A stretch of 10,029 nucleotides of DNA from Kiritimatiellia bacterium (GTDB lineage Bacteria > Verrucomicrobiota > Kiritimatiellia > RFP12 > UBA1067), in NCBI GenBank assembly GCA_017385345.1, contig JAFNRY010000012.1, positions 1 to 10,029 of the forward strand. Reading direction: 5' to 3'. The notes below the pieces were generated by a model. It ran no database searches and was not told the DNA's origin. It saw only the letters and a program-made list of their open reading frames with translations. Both the position numbers and the translations under genes were made by a program. Positions 1 through 6,677 of the stretch are shown here, one piece after another. The first letter of the stretch is position 1, and the number at the start of each line of letters is the position of its first letter.

Positions 1-10
1 AGTACAGGCC

Positions 11-601
11 GTGAGGATAACCGGAGGACTGCTGCGGGGGATGGAGCTGGCCGTACCGCGCACAGGCGCGATCAGGCCGACGCAGGAAAGCGTGCGCGAA
101 GCGCTTTTCGCAACCCTCGCGCCGGAACTCCCGGGATGCGTCTTCGCAGATCTTTTTTCAGGCAGCGGAGCCGCCGGTCTCGAAGCGCTTTCCCGCGGGG
201 CGTCGCGCGCCATCTTCGTCGAGCGCGACGCGCGCCACGCGCAGACGCTGGAAAAGAACATTTCCGCGGCTGTTGCGAGAGGTCTCGATTCCTCCGCCGC
301 CGACGTCGTACGCTGCGATGCGTTCCGCTGGGCCGCCGGACCCGAACGCGGCGTTCCCGCCTCGATAGTCTTCGCCGATCCGCCGTACGACGGCGCGGAC
401 GAAGCGTGCACACGCCTCATGGCGTCGCTCGCCGCTTCCGGCAGACTGCGGCGTGGCGGGCTCTTCGCCGCCGAATCGGCCGCCGCCAGACCTTGCGGTA
501 AATGCAAAAAAGAGGAGGAGACCCCGCCGTGGGATCTCCTCCGCGACCGCAGATACGGCAACTCCCGCATCCGCATATGGCGTCTCGCCGCGCCCGCGTA
601 G
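11..601 (+). CDS. rsmD: 16S rRNA (guanine966-N2)-methyltransferase RsmD
   Basis: RsmD uses S-adenosylmethionine to methylate N2 of G966 (E. coli numbering) in 16S rRNA during 30S assembly. The 196-residue product has the family's full layout. It opens with MRITGGLLRG, followed by IRPTQESVREALF (residues 21-33), which is the typical RsmD start. The SAM-binding loop DLFSGSG is at 47-53, with an acidic strand end at E71, and the catalytic DPPY tetrad is at 123-126. The GTG at 11 is chosen because MRI-x-GG is where many homologues begin. The window edge hides the upstream region, so a slightly longer form cannot be excluded and no clear Shine-Dalgarno sequence is visible. The gene converges on the HU gene with 21 bases between stops. 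Codons 165-178 (C-K-K-E-E-E-T-P-P-W-D-L-L-R) also form the opposite-strand HU terminator, so this stretch is under a second constraint. Family assignment is secure; activity is inferred. Confidence 0.95.
   Translation: MRITGGLLRGMELAVPRTGAIRPTQESVREALFATLAPELPGCVFADLFSGSGAAGLEALSRGASRAIFVERDARHAQTLEKNISAAVARGLDSSAADVVRCDAFRWAAGPERGVPASIVFADPPYDGADEACTRLMASLAASGRLRRGGLFAAESAAARPCGKCKKEEETPPWDLLRDRRYGNSRIRIWRLAAPA
505..542 (-). terminator. Intrinsic terminator of the HU gene, inside rsmD
   Basis: Read on the minus strand, GGAGGAGA (542-535) pairs perfectly with TCTCCTCC (521-514). An A/C mismatch follows, then GGG/CCC closing pairs reversed in order around a five-base loop (530-526). The stem is followed directly by TC and six T (511-506). 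This is the textbook GC-rich hairpin plus U-tract, starting about 80 bases after the HU stop codon. It faces only the HU transcript; on the plus strand the tract is A-rich and would not terminate rsmD. It lies wholly within the rsmD coding region. Confidence 0.82.
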
Positions 602-622
602 CGACCGCGGCGCCGGCGCTCT

Positions 623-925
623 TCAGCCGAGGATCGCGTCCTTCAGCGCCTTGCACGCGACAAGCTTGACAACCTTCTTCGCCTTGATCTTGATCGTCTC
701 GCCGGTCGCGGGATTGCGGCCCATACGCGCGGGGCGCTGGATCTTCTTCACCTTGCCGATGCCGGGAAGCATGAAGCCCTTCTCTTCCTGCTTCGCTCCC
801 TTGATCGCGAGATCCACGAGTTTCTCGTAAACGGCGACCGCCTGCTTCTTCGTGATGCCGGCAGACTCGGCAAGAGCCGCCATGATGCCGCTCTTCGTTG
901 TAGGGACGATTTCTTTCTTTGCCAT
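623..925 (-). CDS. hup: HU/IHF-family histone-like DNA-binding protein
   Basis: A small basic nucleoid protein that bends and compacts DNA as a dimer. The 100-residue product carries the HU hallmark: G50-F51 and LPGIGKV in the body, then ARMGRNPATGETIKIKAKKVV at 66-86. P72 in GRNPATG is the equivalent of the proline that wedges between base pairs at the tip of the DNA-binding arm. Compared with the usual roughly 90-residue HU, there are about nine extra residues before the first helix (MAKKEIVPT), a feature I recall in some HU variants outside the model bacteria. The start at 925 is fixed by an AAGGAG Shine-Dalgarno sequence (939-934) eight bases upstream; the same frame stays open far upstream, but that extension overlaps the promoters and does not look like protein. 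HU subclass (HU versus IHF-like) cannot be decided here. It appears monocistronic, with its own promoter and terminator. Confidence 0.95.
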   Translation of the reverse strand: MAKKEIVPTTKSGIMAALAESAGITKKQAVAVYEKLVDLAIKGAKQEEKGFMLPGIGKVKKIQRPARMGRNPATGETIKIKAKKVVKLVACKALKDAILG

Positions 926-933
926 GGATTTGA

Positions 934-939
934 CTCCTT
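934..939 (-). promoter_or_regulatory. Shine-Dalgarno sequence of the HU gene
   Basis: AAGGAG on the minus strand, eight bases before the ATG at 925-923. It decides the HU start against an open frame that runs about 600 bases further upstream. Confidence 0.85.
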
Positions 940-982
940 CTTGTCGCCGCCCGGGAACCATTCCCGCCCGGCTTTGCCGATA

Positions 983-1011
983 ATCGTAGCAATATTCGCG
1001 CACTTTTGCAA
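983..1011 (-). promoter_or_regulatory. Sigma70-like promoter for the HU gene
   Basis: On the minus strand TTGCAA (1011-1006) and TACGAT (988-983) are separated by exactly 17 bases. Each matches four of six consensus positions. Initiation would be expected near 976, giving a leader of about 50 bases that contains the AAGGAG ribosome-binding site. Spacing and placement are convincing, but the boxes are imperfect and other -10 registers (for example GATTAT two to three bases on) are possible. Confidence 0.55.
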
Positions 1012-1086
1012 GCGCTTTGTGCCAGAATCGCACGATGCGGCAGATCTTTTCCGCCGCGACAGTTCCTCCACACCCGTTCCACCCGA

Positions 1087-1101
1087 TAATTGATATAATT
1101 A
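1087..1101. repeat. Short AT-rich inverted repeat over the protease -10 box
   Basis: TAATT (1087-1091) and AATTA (1097-1101) form a perfect five-base inverted repeat around GATAT. It covers the -10 element of the downstream gene. It may be a small operator half-site pair or simply a by-product of the AT-rich promoter in an otherwise GC-rich region. Confidence 0.3.
1091..1099 (+). promoter_or_regulatory. Extended -10 promoter, probably leaderless, for the tricorn-type protease
   Basis: TGATATAAT is a perfect extended -10 element (TG, one base, then TATAAT at 1094-1099). No TTGACA-like -35 box lies 16-19 bases upstream, which is usual for extended -10 promoters. The hexamer ends six bases before the ATG at 1106, so transcription is expected to start at or within a base or two of the start codon. 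No Shine-Dalgarno sequence is possible in that space. The mRNA is therefore predicted to be leaderless, unless the gene starts at a later ATG (1127). Confidence 0.65.
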
Positions 1102-1105
1102 AAAT

Positions 1106-4100
1106 ATGGAGACAAAGAAGATTGTCATGGCGCTTGCGGCTGCGGCGCTGGTGTCGGCGACGGGGCGCGGCGGGGAGGACGGCGACGCCGCGCAGGATTG
1201 GTCGCGCATATACCTCGGCTCGGTGCCGAGCGTCAATGCGGACGGAACAAGATTCATTTTCGAGTGGAACGGATCCGTGTGGACGGCGTCGACGGCCGGC
1301 GGCAAGGCTTCGCGCCTGACCCGCGCCGAATCGAACGAGTACTGGCCGATGCTCTCGCCCGACGGGAAGCGCATGGCGTTTCTTTCCGACCGCGACGGCG
1401 GAACGCGGCTGTACGAGATGGATCTGGCGACGCACGAGACGAGGTGCATATCGCCGCAGGACGAGATTTCCACGCTTTGCGGATGGCTGCCGGACGGAAA
1501 GACGGTAGTGGCGAACACGCAACACGGAATGGACCGGCCGCGGCGCGCGGCCCGCATAGCATACATTGCGCCCGACGGCCGCGAGACGATGCCGTTCACC
1601 AACATAGTTTCGCGATTCGCGGCCGTTTCGCCGGACGGGGCGCTCGTCGCGTTCACCAAGCGAGGCGAAGACATATACCGCAAACGGCGCTCAGGCGACG
1701 ATTCCAGCGATTCGGAAATATGGCTCTACGACGCCGCCAAAGGAAGTTTCGAGCAGGCGAAGACGCTTTCCGAAAACGCCCTGCATCCGGTCTGGAGGCC
1801 GGACGGCAAGGCGTTCTACTACCTCGGCAGAAAGCGCGGCGACATCGTGGCCTCGGTGCGCGAGTACACGCTCGACGGGAAGAAGGACCGCGAAGTCGTG
1901 TCGTTCGGCGAAGACGCCACGTTCCAGCCGACGCTGTCCGCCGACGGGAAGACGATGATCGTGCGGGCCGGATTCGATTTCTGGCGTTTCGACCCGACGG
2001 CCGGAAAAGCCGAGCCCGAGCGGATCGTCATGCATCCGGAGGGAGAGCAGGAAAGGCAAGAGGCGAAGCGCCGCCGCTACTACTCGGCGGCGTGGAACAA
2101 CGATTACGACGGCGAGATCTCGTTTTGCGCGGGCGGCAGGCAGTTCGCCTTCGTATGCGGCGGCGGGCTGTACGCGATGGATTCGGCGGCCAAGACCCCG
2201 AGGCTCGTCTCCAACGGTCCGGAAGCGACCGGCAGGCCCTGGCGCGCCACGAGCTGCGCGTTCTCGCCAGACGGCTCGCGCCTCTACGCCATATTCAATT
2301 CTGGCGATTCCACGGAGATATGCTACTTCAAACGCAAGGACGAATCGCTCGCGTGGTGGGAGAACGCGGCTTTCGAAAAGAAGACGATCGCGTCCGGCGA
2401 AGCTACGCGCAGGTACGTATCCGTCTCGCCGGACGGCGGGCGCATCGCCTGGGCGGACGCTCTCGGCAATCTCGTCTTCGCGGATCCCGAGGGGGTCGTG
2501 ACCGGCAAGGGGCCGGTCATGCCGCAGCTCGCATCCTACGTATGGAGCCCGGACGGAAAATACGTCGCCGCCTCGCTGAGCGACGAAAACGCCAACTTCG
2601 ACATCTGGATCGTATCGACGGACGGATCGCGGCCGCCGTGCAACGTCTCGCGCAACTGGAAGTGGGACGGAGAAGTCGCATGGAGCGGCGACGGCGCCAT
2701 TCTCGCGTGGACGTGCCAGCGCCCGGAATCGGGAACGTACGAAATCGCATACGTGTATCTCGACCCGAAGGCCGAAGTCAAGGACAGGAAGGATTCCGAT
2801 CTCGAACGCTCGCGCAAGGAAAACGCGGAAGCCGCGAAAAAGAACGACAAAAAAGAAGACGGCAAGAAGGAAGACAAGAAGGACGGCAAAAAGGAAGACT
2901 GCAAGGAAAGCGAAAATGACGGGAAAGCCGGATACGAGATCGCGTTCGACGGCATACACGAGCGCATAAGGTACACGGGGCTGCGCGGCTCGTATCCGTT
3001 CTTCTCCCACGATTCGAGGACGCTCGCGTACGACACGGGCTCATGCACCGACCTGGTGAAAATACCGGACAAAATGCGCCCGTGGCGCCTGAGCGGGAAG
3101 CGCGGCAGGCAGGCGGTCTGGTTCAAGGAGGGCGACAGGGTCGCATGGTGCGTGAACAATCTTCCCGCCCACAAAGACGACGTATTCCGCATCCGCATCC
3201 ATCGCGAAGACGATTTTGCGGACTGGCGGGAACTGGCGTTCCGCACGGCATGGGCGCGCGTGCGCGACAAATTCTACGACAACAAGGATTTCCACGGGGC
3301 GGACTGGAAGGCTGTGCGCGAAAAGTATCTCGCGCCGGCGAGGCACGCCGCTTCGTATTCGGTCTTTTCGCGCATACTCGCCATGATGATCGGCGAACTC
3401 GACGCTTCGCACGTGGACTACTACGCGACCGACGCCGCAAGGCGCGAATGGGTGCGCGCCGGGAATCTGCACAGCTGGAGCGTGGTGTGCGGCGACATCG
3501 GCGTCGCTTTCGAGCCGGGAACGTTCAAAGTGGCTTCCGTTCTGCGCGACTCCCCGGCGTGGGGCGTGCTCGAACCCGGCGACGTCGTGGAGGCGGTGAA
3601 CGGCGAGCCGCTGCGCGCCGGCGATTCGTTCGCCGACAGGCTCGTCGTGGCGGCCGGCGAAAAAGTGCAGCTCACGCTCGCGGCGAAGGACAAAGACGCG
3701 GAGGCCCCGAAACCGGTGTACGTCGCGCCCGCGTCGCGCGACAGCATCCGCCAGCTCATACTGCGCGAGCAGATCAAGGCGGCGCGCGACAAAGTACACG
3801 CCGCCACGGGAGGTCGCGTCGGCTACATATACATCAACAAGATGTCCGGCGAAGATTACAAAAGGTTCGAGGACGAGGCGTTCTCCGAGGCGTACGACAA
3901 AGACGCGTTGATAATCGACGTGCGCACCAACACCGGCGGATTCATCGCGGACAGGGTTCTGTCGATCCTCTGCGGCGGAGACCATTCGCGCGCAATTTCA
4001 CCGACGCGCGCGCCCGGCTACCTGTTCAGCTACTGGCGCCGGCCCGTCTTCCGGGGCGGGCTCGTGGTGCTGGCGGACGAGAACTCCTTCTCCAACGCCG

Positions 4101-4405
4101 AGATCTTCACCCACGCGGTGAAGACGCTCAAGAGGGGCAAGGTCGTCGGCCGCAAGACGGCGGGCGGCGTGATCGCGACGAACGACAGGCCGCTGCTCGA
4201 CTACGGCAACTTCCGCGACGCGTTCTGGGGATGGTTCACCATCGACGGAACCGACATGGAAAACCACGGCGCGGAACCGGACGTCGCCGTGGACATAACA
4301 CCGGCCGACGAAGAAGCGGGGCGCGACCCGCAGCTCGAGGCGGCCATACGAGTCGCCCTCGAAACCAAGCCGCCGAAGACCTTCGTGCCCGTCTATGCAA
4401 AGTAA
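1106..4405 (+). CDS. Exported tricorn-core S41-family serine protease
   Basis: The 1099-residue product matches tricorn protease in length and layout; in archaea this enzyme trims oligopeptides released by larger proteases. Residues 1-20 (METKK, then a hydrophobic run ending VSATG) look like a signal peptide, so I infer a periplasmic or surface location. Residues 30-550 hold repeated propeller blades marked by SPDG/PDG motifs (84, 129, 156, 174, 231, 387, 441, 481). A Lys/Asp/Glu-rich linker follows at 557-605, then a last propeller part. The C1 domain (about 705-785) carries GELDASH with S768 and H769. A PDZ domain is at about 795-860. The C2 domain has the nucleophile S996 in ENSFSNAEIF and E1052 in MENHGAEPD. 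These match the tricorn H746/S965/E1023 set in order and spacing. The position after the serine is N997, where tricorn has Asp966 governing specificity, so substrate preference may differ. ATG 1106 is preferred over 1127 because it supplies the basic n-region of the signal peptide. Confidence 0.9.
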   Translation: METKKIVMALAAAALVSATGRGGEDGDAAQDWSRIYLGSVPSVNADGTRFIFEWNGSVWTASTAGGKASRLTRAESNEYWPMLSPDGKRMAFLSDRDGGTRLYEMDLATHETRCISPQDEISTLCGWLPDGKTVVANTQHGMDRPRRAARIAYIAPDGRETMPFTNIVSRFAAVSPDGALVAFTKRGEDIYRKRRSGDDSSDSEIWLYDAAKGSFEQAKTLSENALHPVWRPDGKAFYYLGRKRGDIVASVREYTLDGKKDREVVSFGEDATFQPTLSADGKTMIVRAGFDFWRFDPTAGKAEPERIVMHPEGEQERQEAKRRRYYSAAWNNDYDGEISFCAGGRQFAFVCGGGLYAMDSAAKTPRLVSNGPEATGRPWRATSCAFSPDGSRLYAIFNSGDSTEICYFKRKDESLAWWENAAFEKKTIASGEATRRYVSVSPDGGRIAWADALGNLVFADPEGVVTGKGPVMPQLASYVWSPDGKYVAASLSDENANFDIWIVSTDGSRPPCNVSRNWKWDGEVAWSGDGAILAWTCQRPESGTYEIAYVYLDPKAEVKDRKDSDLERSRKENAEAAKKNDKKEDGKKEDKKDGKKEDCKESENDGKAGYEIAFDGIHERIRYTGLRGSYPFFSHDSRTLAYDTGSCTDLVKIPDKMRPWRLSGKRGRQAVWFKEGDRVAWCVNNLPAHKDDVFRIRIHREDDFADWRELAFRTAWARVRDKFYDNKDFHGADWKAVREKYLAPARHAASYSVFSRILAMMIGELDASHVDYYATDAARREWVRAGNLHSWSVVCGDIGVAFEPGTFKVASVLRDSPAWGVLEPGDVVEAVNGEPLRAGDSFADRLVVAAGEKVQLTLAAKDKDAEAPKPVYVAPASRDSIRQLILREQIKAARDKVHAATGGRVGYIYINKMSGEDYKRFEDEAFSEAYDKDALIIDVRTNTGGFIADRVLSILCGGDHSRAISPTRAPGYLFSYWRRPVFRGGLVVLADENSFSNAEIFTHAVKTLKRGKVVGRKTAGGVIATNDRPLLDYGNFRDAFWGWFTIDGTDMENHGAEPDVAVDITPADEEAGRDPQLEAAIRVALETKPPKTFVPVYAK
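2858..2905 (+). repeat. 24-base tandem duplication in the protease charged linker
   Basis: Two adjacent 24-base units (2858-2881 and 2882-2905) encode DGKKEDKK and DGKKEDCK. They differ at four of 24 bases, three of them in one codon (AAG to TGC). The surrounding purine-rich tract from about 2830 to 2925 encodes an almost wholly charged linker. I recall similar Lys/Glu/Asp inserts in bacterial tricorn homologues at this place, so repeat expansion and contraction here is plausible. Confidence 0.75.
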
Positions 4406-5090
4406 ACTCGACGAATCGCTCTCAAGAATAGTCGTCGTCGAAGACGACGGCGCGATACGAACCATTCTCGAAATGGCGCTTTCGGGGGCAGGCTACAAAC
4501 ACGTGCGGTCGTTCGGGCGCGGAGACGACGCGCTCGCGGCGATCAGGATTGAAAAACCCGATCTCGTGCTTCTCGACCTGATGCTTCCCGGGCTGGACGG
4601 CGTTTCAATCGCGAAAAGCATCCGCGCCGACCGGTCGCTCGACGACACCCGCATCATAATGCTCACGGCGATGACGCAAGGCGAAGACATCGTTCGCGGA
4701 CTCGACGCGGGAGCGGACGACTACATCACGAAGCCGTTCGAGCGGCAGATTCTGCTCGCGAGAATAAGAGCCGTGCTGCGGCGCGGCGTGGCGGGCGGCG
4801 CGGCGCTGGGCTTCGACGGGCTCGCAATCGATCCGAAAACCTTTTCCGCGACGCTCGACGGAGTTCCGCTGCGCCTGCCGCGGGGGGAGTTCAAAATACT
4901 CTCGCTGCTTTCGGCCAACAAGGGGCGCGTCCTCTCGCGCCAGCGGATCCTCGACGCCGTGCTGTCGGACGACTTGAAGTCGGTGACGGAACGAACGGTC
5001 GATGTGCAAATAGCAACTTTGAGACGGAAGCTCGGACGCTGGGGGGCGCACGTGGAGACCGTGAGAGGCGTGGGCTACCGCGTCGGCTGA
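4395..5090 (+). CDS. OmpR/PhoB-family response regulator
   Basis: A two-component transcription factor of 231 residues. The receiver domain spans about 11-128: acidic pair D17-D18, phosphoacceptor D61 in LVLLDLMLPGLDG, T91 in the IIMLTA strand, and K113 in DYITKPF. All switch residues are present, so it should be phosphorylatable. The C-terminal winged-helix domain (about 137-230) has LPRGEFKILSLL and ends with ERTVDVQIATLRRKLG and VRGVGYRVG, the OmpR-type recognition helix and wing. It starts inside the last codons of the protease gene (11-base overlap) without a visible Shine-Dalgarno sequence, which suggests translational coupling. No histidine kinase is in the window, so its partner and target genes are unknown. 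Immediate co-expression with an exported protease and a lipoprotein-like hydrolase suggests, but does not show, an envelope or nutrient-response role. Confidence 0.93.
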   Translation: MQSKLDESLSRIVVVEDDGAIRTILEMALSGAGYKHVRSFGRGDDALAAIRIEKPDLVLLDLMLPGLDGVSIAKSIRADRSLDDTRIIMLTAMTQGEDIVRGLDAGADDYITKPFERQILLARIRAVLRRGVAGGAALGFDGLAIDPKTFSATLDGVPLRLPRGEFKILSLLSANKGRVLSRQRILDAVLSDDLKSVTERTVDVQIATLRRKLGRWGAHVETVRGVGYRVG

Positions 5091-5098
5091 CAGGCGGC

Positions 5099-6004
5099 AT
5101 GGCGGGACAAACGCTGGCAAGAGCCGCGATTGCGGCGGTCGCCGCGGCGGGAATCGCCGCCGCGGGTTGCTTCTCCGCCGGCGCCGGCCGCGATGGGAAA
5201 ACAACGTTGAAGGTATGCACCTACAACATCCGTCTCGATTCGAGGCGAGACGAGGCCGCAGGCAACGGATGGAGCGCGCGGCGCGGCGATCTCGCGGCGC
5301 TCGTCCGCAAGATGGCCCCCGACGCCGGCGGAATGCAGGAGGTCACGCCAGGGCAAAGGCGGTATCTGGAGCAGGCGCTGCCAGAATACGCGTTCCTCGG
5401 CGACCACAGGGGAAGCGATCGCGTCAGCGGCGAAGCGTCGCCCGTATTCTACCGCAAAGACAGATTCGACGAAGAGAAATCCGGAACGTTCTGGCTGTCG
5501 GAGACGCCGGATACGCCCGGCAGAAAGGGGTGGGACGCGGCATACCCGCGCATCTGCACATGGGCGCTGCTGCGCGACAGGAAGACCGGGCGCCGGTTCT
5601 GCCTCGCCAACGCGCATACGGACCATATCGGCGCCATCGCCAACAAAGAGGGCATGCTGCTGATACTCCGCCGCATGGAAAAGTTCTCCAAGGGCGCGCC
5701 GGTGGTTTTCACCGGCGACCACAATTGCATCGAAACCGACGAGCCCGCGCGGGCGGTTTCCGCACTGCTCGACAACGCAACCCGCGTTTCCCGGAAGACC
5801 GCCGAAGGGCCGTGGCGCACGTACAATGCGTGGATATGGAAAGAACGCGAGTCTTCGCCGGCGAAAGACGGAGCGCGCGTGGACTACATCTACGTTTCGC
5901 GCGGAACCGAAGTGCTCGATTGCAAAACATGGGCGGACGCCCGGCCGGGTTTGAAACAATATCCAAGCGACCACTTCCCGGTCACGGCGACGGTGTCGCT
6001 CTGA
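5099..6004 (+). CDS. Lipoprotein-like endonuclease/exonuclease/phosphatase (EEP) family protein
   Basis: A 301-residue metal-dependent phosphohydrolase of the EEP (DNase I-like) fold. Residues 1-24 form an Ala-rich signal sequence ending AAAGC, a weak lipobox with C24 as the likely lipidated residue, so the protein is probably exported and membrane anchored. Catalytic motifs run in the family order: N43 (TYNIR), E81 (GMQEV), H173 (NAHTDH), D207 and N209 (TGDHN, where GDFN is usual), D262 (VDYIYVS), D291-H292 (SDHFPV). The stretch SGTFWLSETPDTPGRKGWD (128-146) fits the EEP subgroup annotated as a hypothetical exonuclease/phosphatase rather than a known DNA-repair enzyme. The substrate is unknown; phosphodiesters or sugar/lipid phosphates outside the cytoplasm are possible. 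It follows the regulator stop after eight bases with only a weak AGG-type ribosome site, so it is probably in the same transcript. It ends 16 bases from the convergent ribE stop. Confidence 0.9.
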   Translation: MAGQTLARAAIAAVAAAGIAAAGCFSAGAGRDGKTTLKVCTYNIRLDSRRDEAAGNGWSARRGDLAALVRKMAPDAGGMQEVTPGQRRYLEQALPEYAFLGDHRGSDRVSGEASPVFYRKDRFDEEKSGTFWLSETPDTPGRKGWDAAYPRICTWALLRDRKTGRRFCLANAHTDHIGAIANKEGMLLILRRMEKFSKGAPVVFTGDHNCIETDEPARAVSALLDNATRVSRKTAEGPWRTYNAWIWKERESSPAKDGARVDYIYVSRGTEVLDCKTWADARPGLKQYPSDHFPVTATVSL

Positions 6005-6020
6005 GGCGGCCGCGGGGCGG

Positions 6021-6677
6021 CTACCAGCCGGCGCGCAGAAAGTCCTCTTCCGTCAGCATCCTGCCTCCAGATCCCGCGGGCGCCGCTCCGGATTCCAGGA
6101 CCGCGTTTCGCGCTATGTATTTCCCCACGACATCGGTTTCGATGTTTACGGCGTCACCCGGACGTCTGGCGCCAAGGACGGTGGATGCCGCGGTGGAGGG
6201 AATGATGTCAACCGAAACAGATGTGTCGTCGATGGCCGTTATCGTAAGGGAAACGCCGTCGATGGCGACGGAGCCTTTGAGGACGCACTGGGCGGCCGCC
6301 ACGCGTCCACATTCGACGCGCAGGCGTAAATCGCGGCCGCGCGGCGTTCTCTCGAGTATCCTGCCGGTACAGTCCACGTGGCCCTGGACGATATGGCCTC
6401 CCATCGGAGATCCGGCGCGGAGCGCCCGCTCGAGATTCACCGGCGCGCCCGGAAAGAGTCCGCCGAGCGTGGAGCGCCGGCAGGTTTCGTCCAGAATGTC
6501 GGCCGTGAATCTCGACCTGTCGCAATCCGCGACGGTCAGGCACACGCCGTTCACCGCGATGGATTCTCCGCGCGAGAGAGGTTCCGGCCACGGCTCGAAG
6601 CTTATCTCGAGTACGAGCCCTTTCCCGCGCGAGACGCGGCGTATGCGGCCGATCTTTTCTACCAGTCCTGTAAACAC
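6021..6677 (-). CDS. ribE: Riboflavin synthase, alpha subunit type
   Basis: Catalyses dismutation of two 6,7-dimethyl-8-ribityllumazine molecules to riboflavin plus a pyrimidinedione, the last step of riboflavin synthesis. The 218-residue product is close to the normal length and has the two lumazine-binding repeats. Repeat one starts FTGLVEKIG and contains GESIAVNGVCLTV (37-49). Repeat two includes MGGHIVQGHVD (92-102) and GSVAIDGVSLTI (135-146). The start is GTG at 6677, directly before FTG as in the family, with GGAGG five bases upstream; the same frame is open far into ribD but that reading is not protein-like. It overlaps the 3' end of ribD by 19 bases. The substrate-making partner ribH and ribBA are not in the window. 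Confidence 0.96.
   Translation of the reverse strand: MFTGLVEKIGRIRRVSRGKGLVLEISFEPWPEPLSRGESIAVNGVCLTVADCDRSRFTADILDETCRRSTLGGLFPGAPVNLERALRAGSPMGGHIVQGHVDCTGRILERTPRGRDLRLRVECGRVAAAQCVLKGSVAIDGVSLTITAIDDTSVSVDIIPSTAASTVLGARRPGDAVNIETDVVGKYIARNAVLESGAAPAGSGGRMLTEEDFLRAGW

Noticed and set aside
610..619. Perfect palindrome GCGCCGGCGC between rsmD and HU stops as a shared terminator
   Set aside because: No T-run follows on either strand; the hairpin at 505-542 is a far better terminator for HU.
926..1525. Upstream continuation of the HU reading frame to a 300-residue protein
   Set aside because: The extension crosses both promoters and the divergent protease start, is not protein-like, and a good AAGGAG site sits before ATG 925.
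1198..2919. Open frames of 573 residues (plus) and 439 residues (minus, 1691-3010) over the protease gene, and similar ones at 3041-4431, 5167-6711 and 8223-9239
   Set aside because: Arg-rich or low-complexity translations without recognisable motifs, lying over confidently identified genes. GC-rich codon use removes stop codons from alternative frames.
5924..5942. Possible minus-strand terminator for the rib block inside the EEP gene: GGGC/GCCC stem, then ATG and four T
   Set aside because: The stem is only four or five base pairs and the T-run is four, separated by three bases; too weak to call, although its distance from the ribE stop resembles the HU case.
6005..6030. GC-rich hairpin (CGGCT-ACC-AGCCG at 6018-6030) and GCGGCCGC between the convergent EEP and ribE stops
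   Set aside because: Five-base stem with no T-tract on either strand; such short GC palindromes are expected by chance at this base composition.
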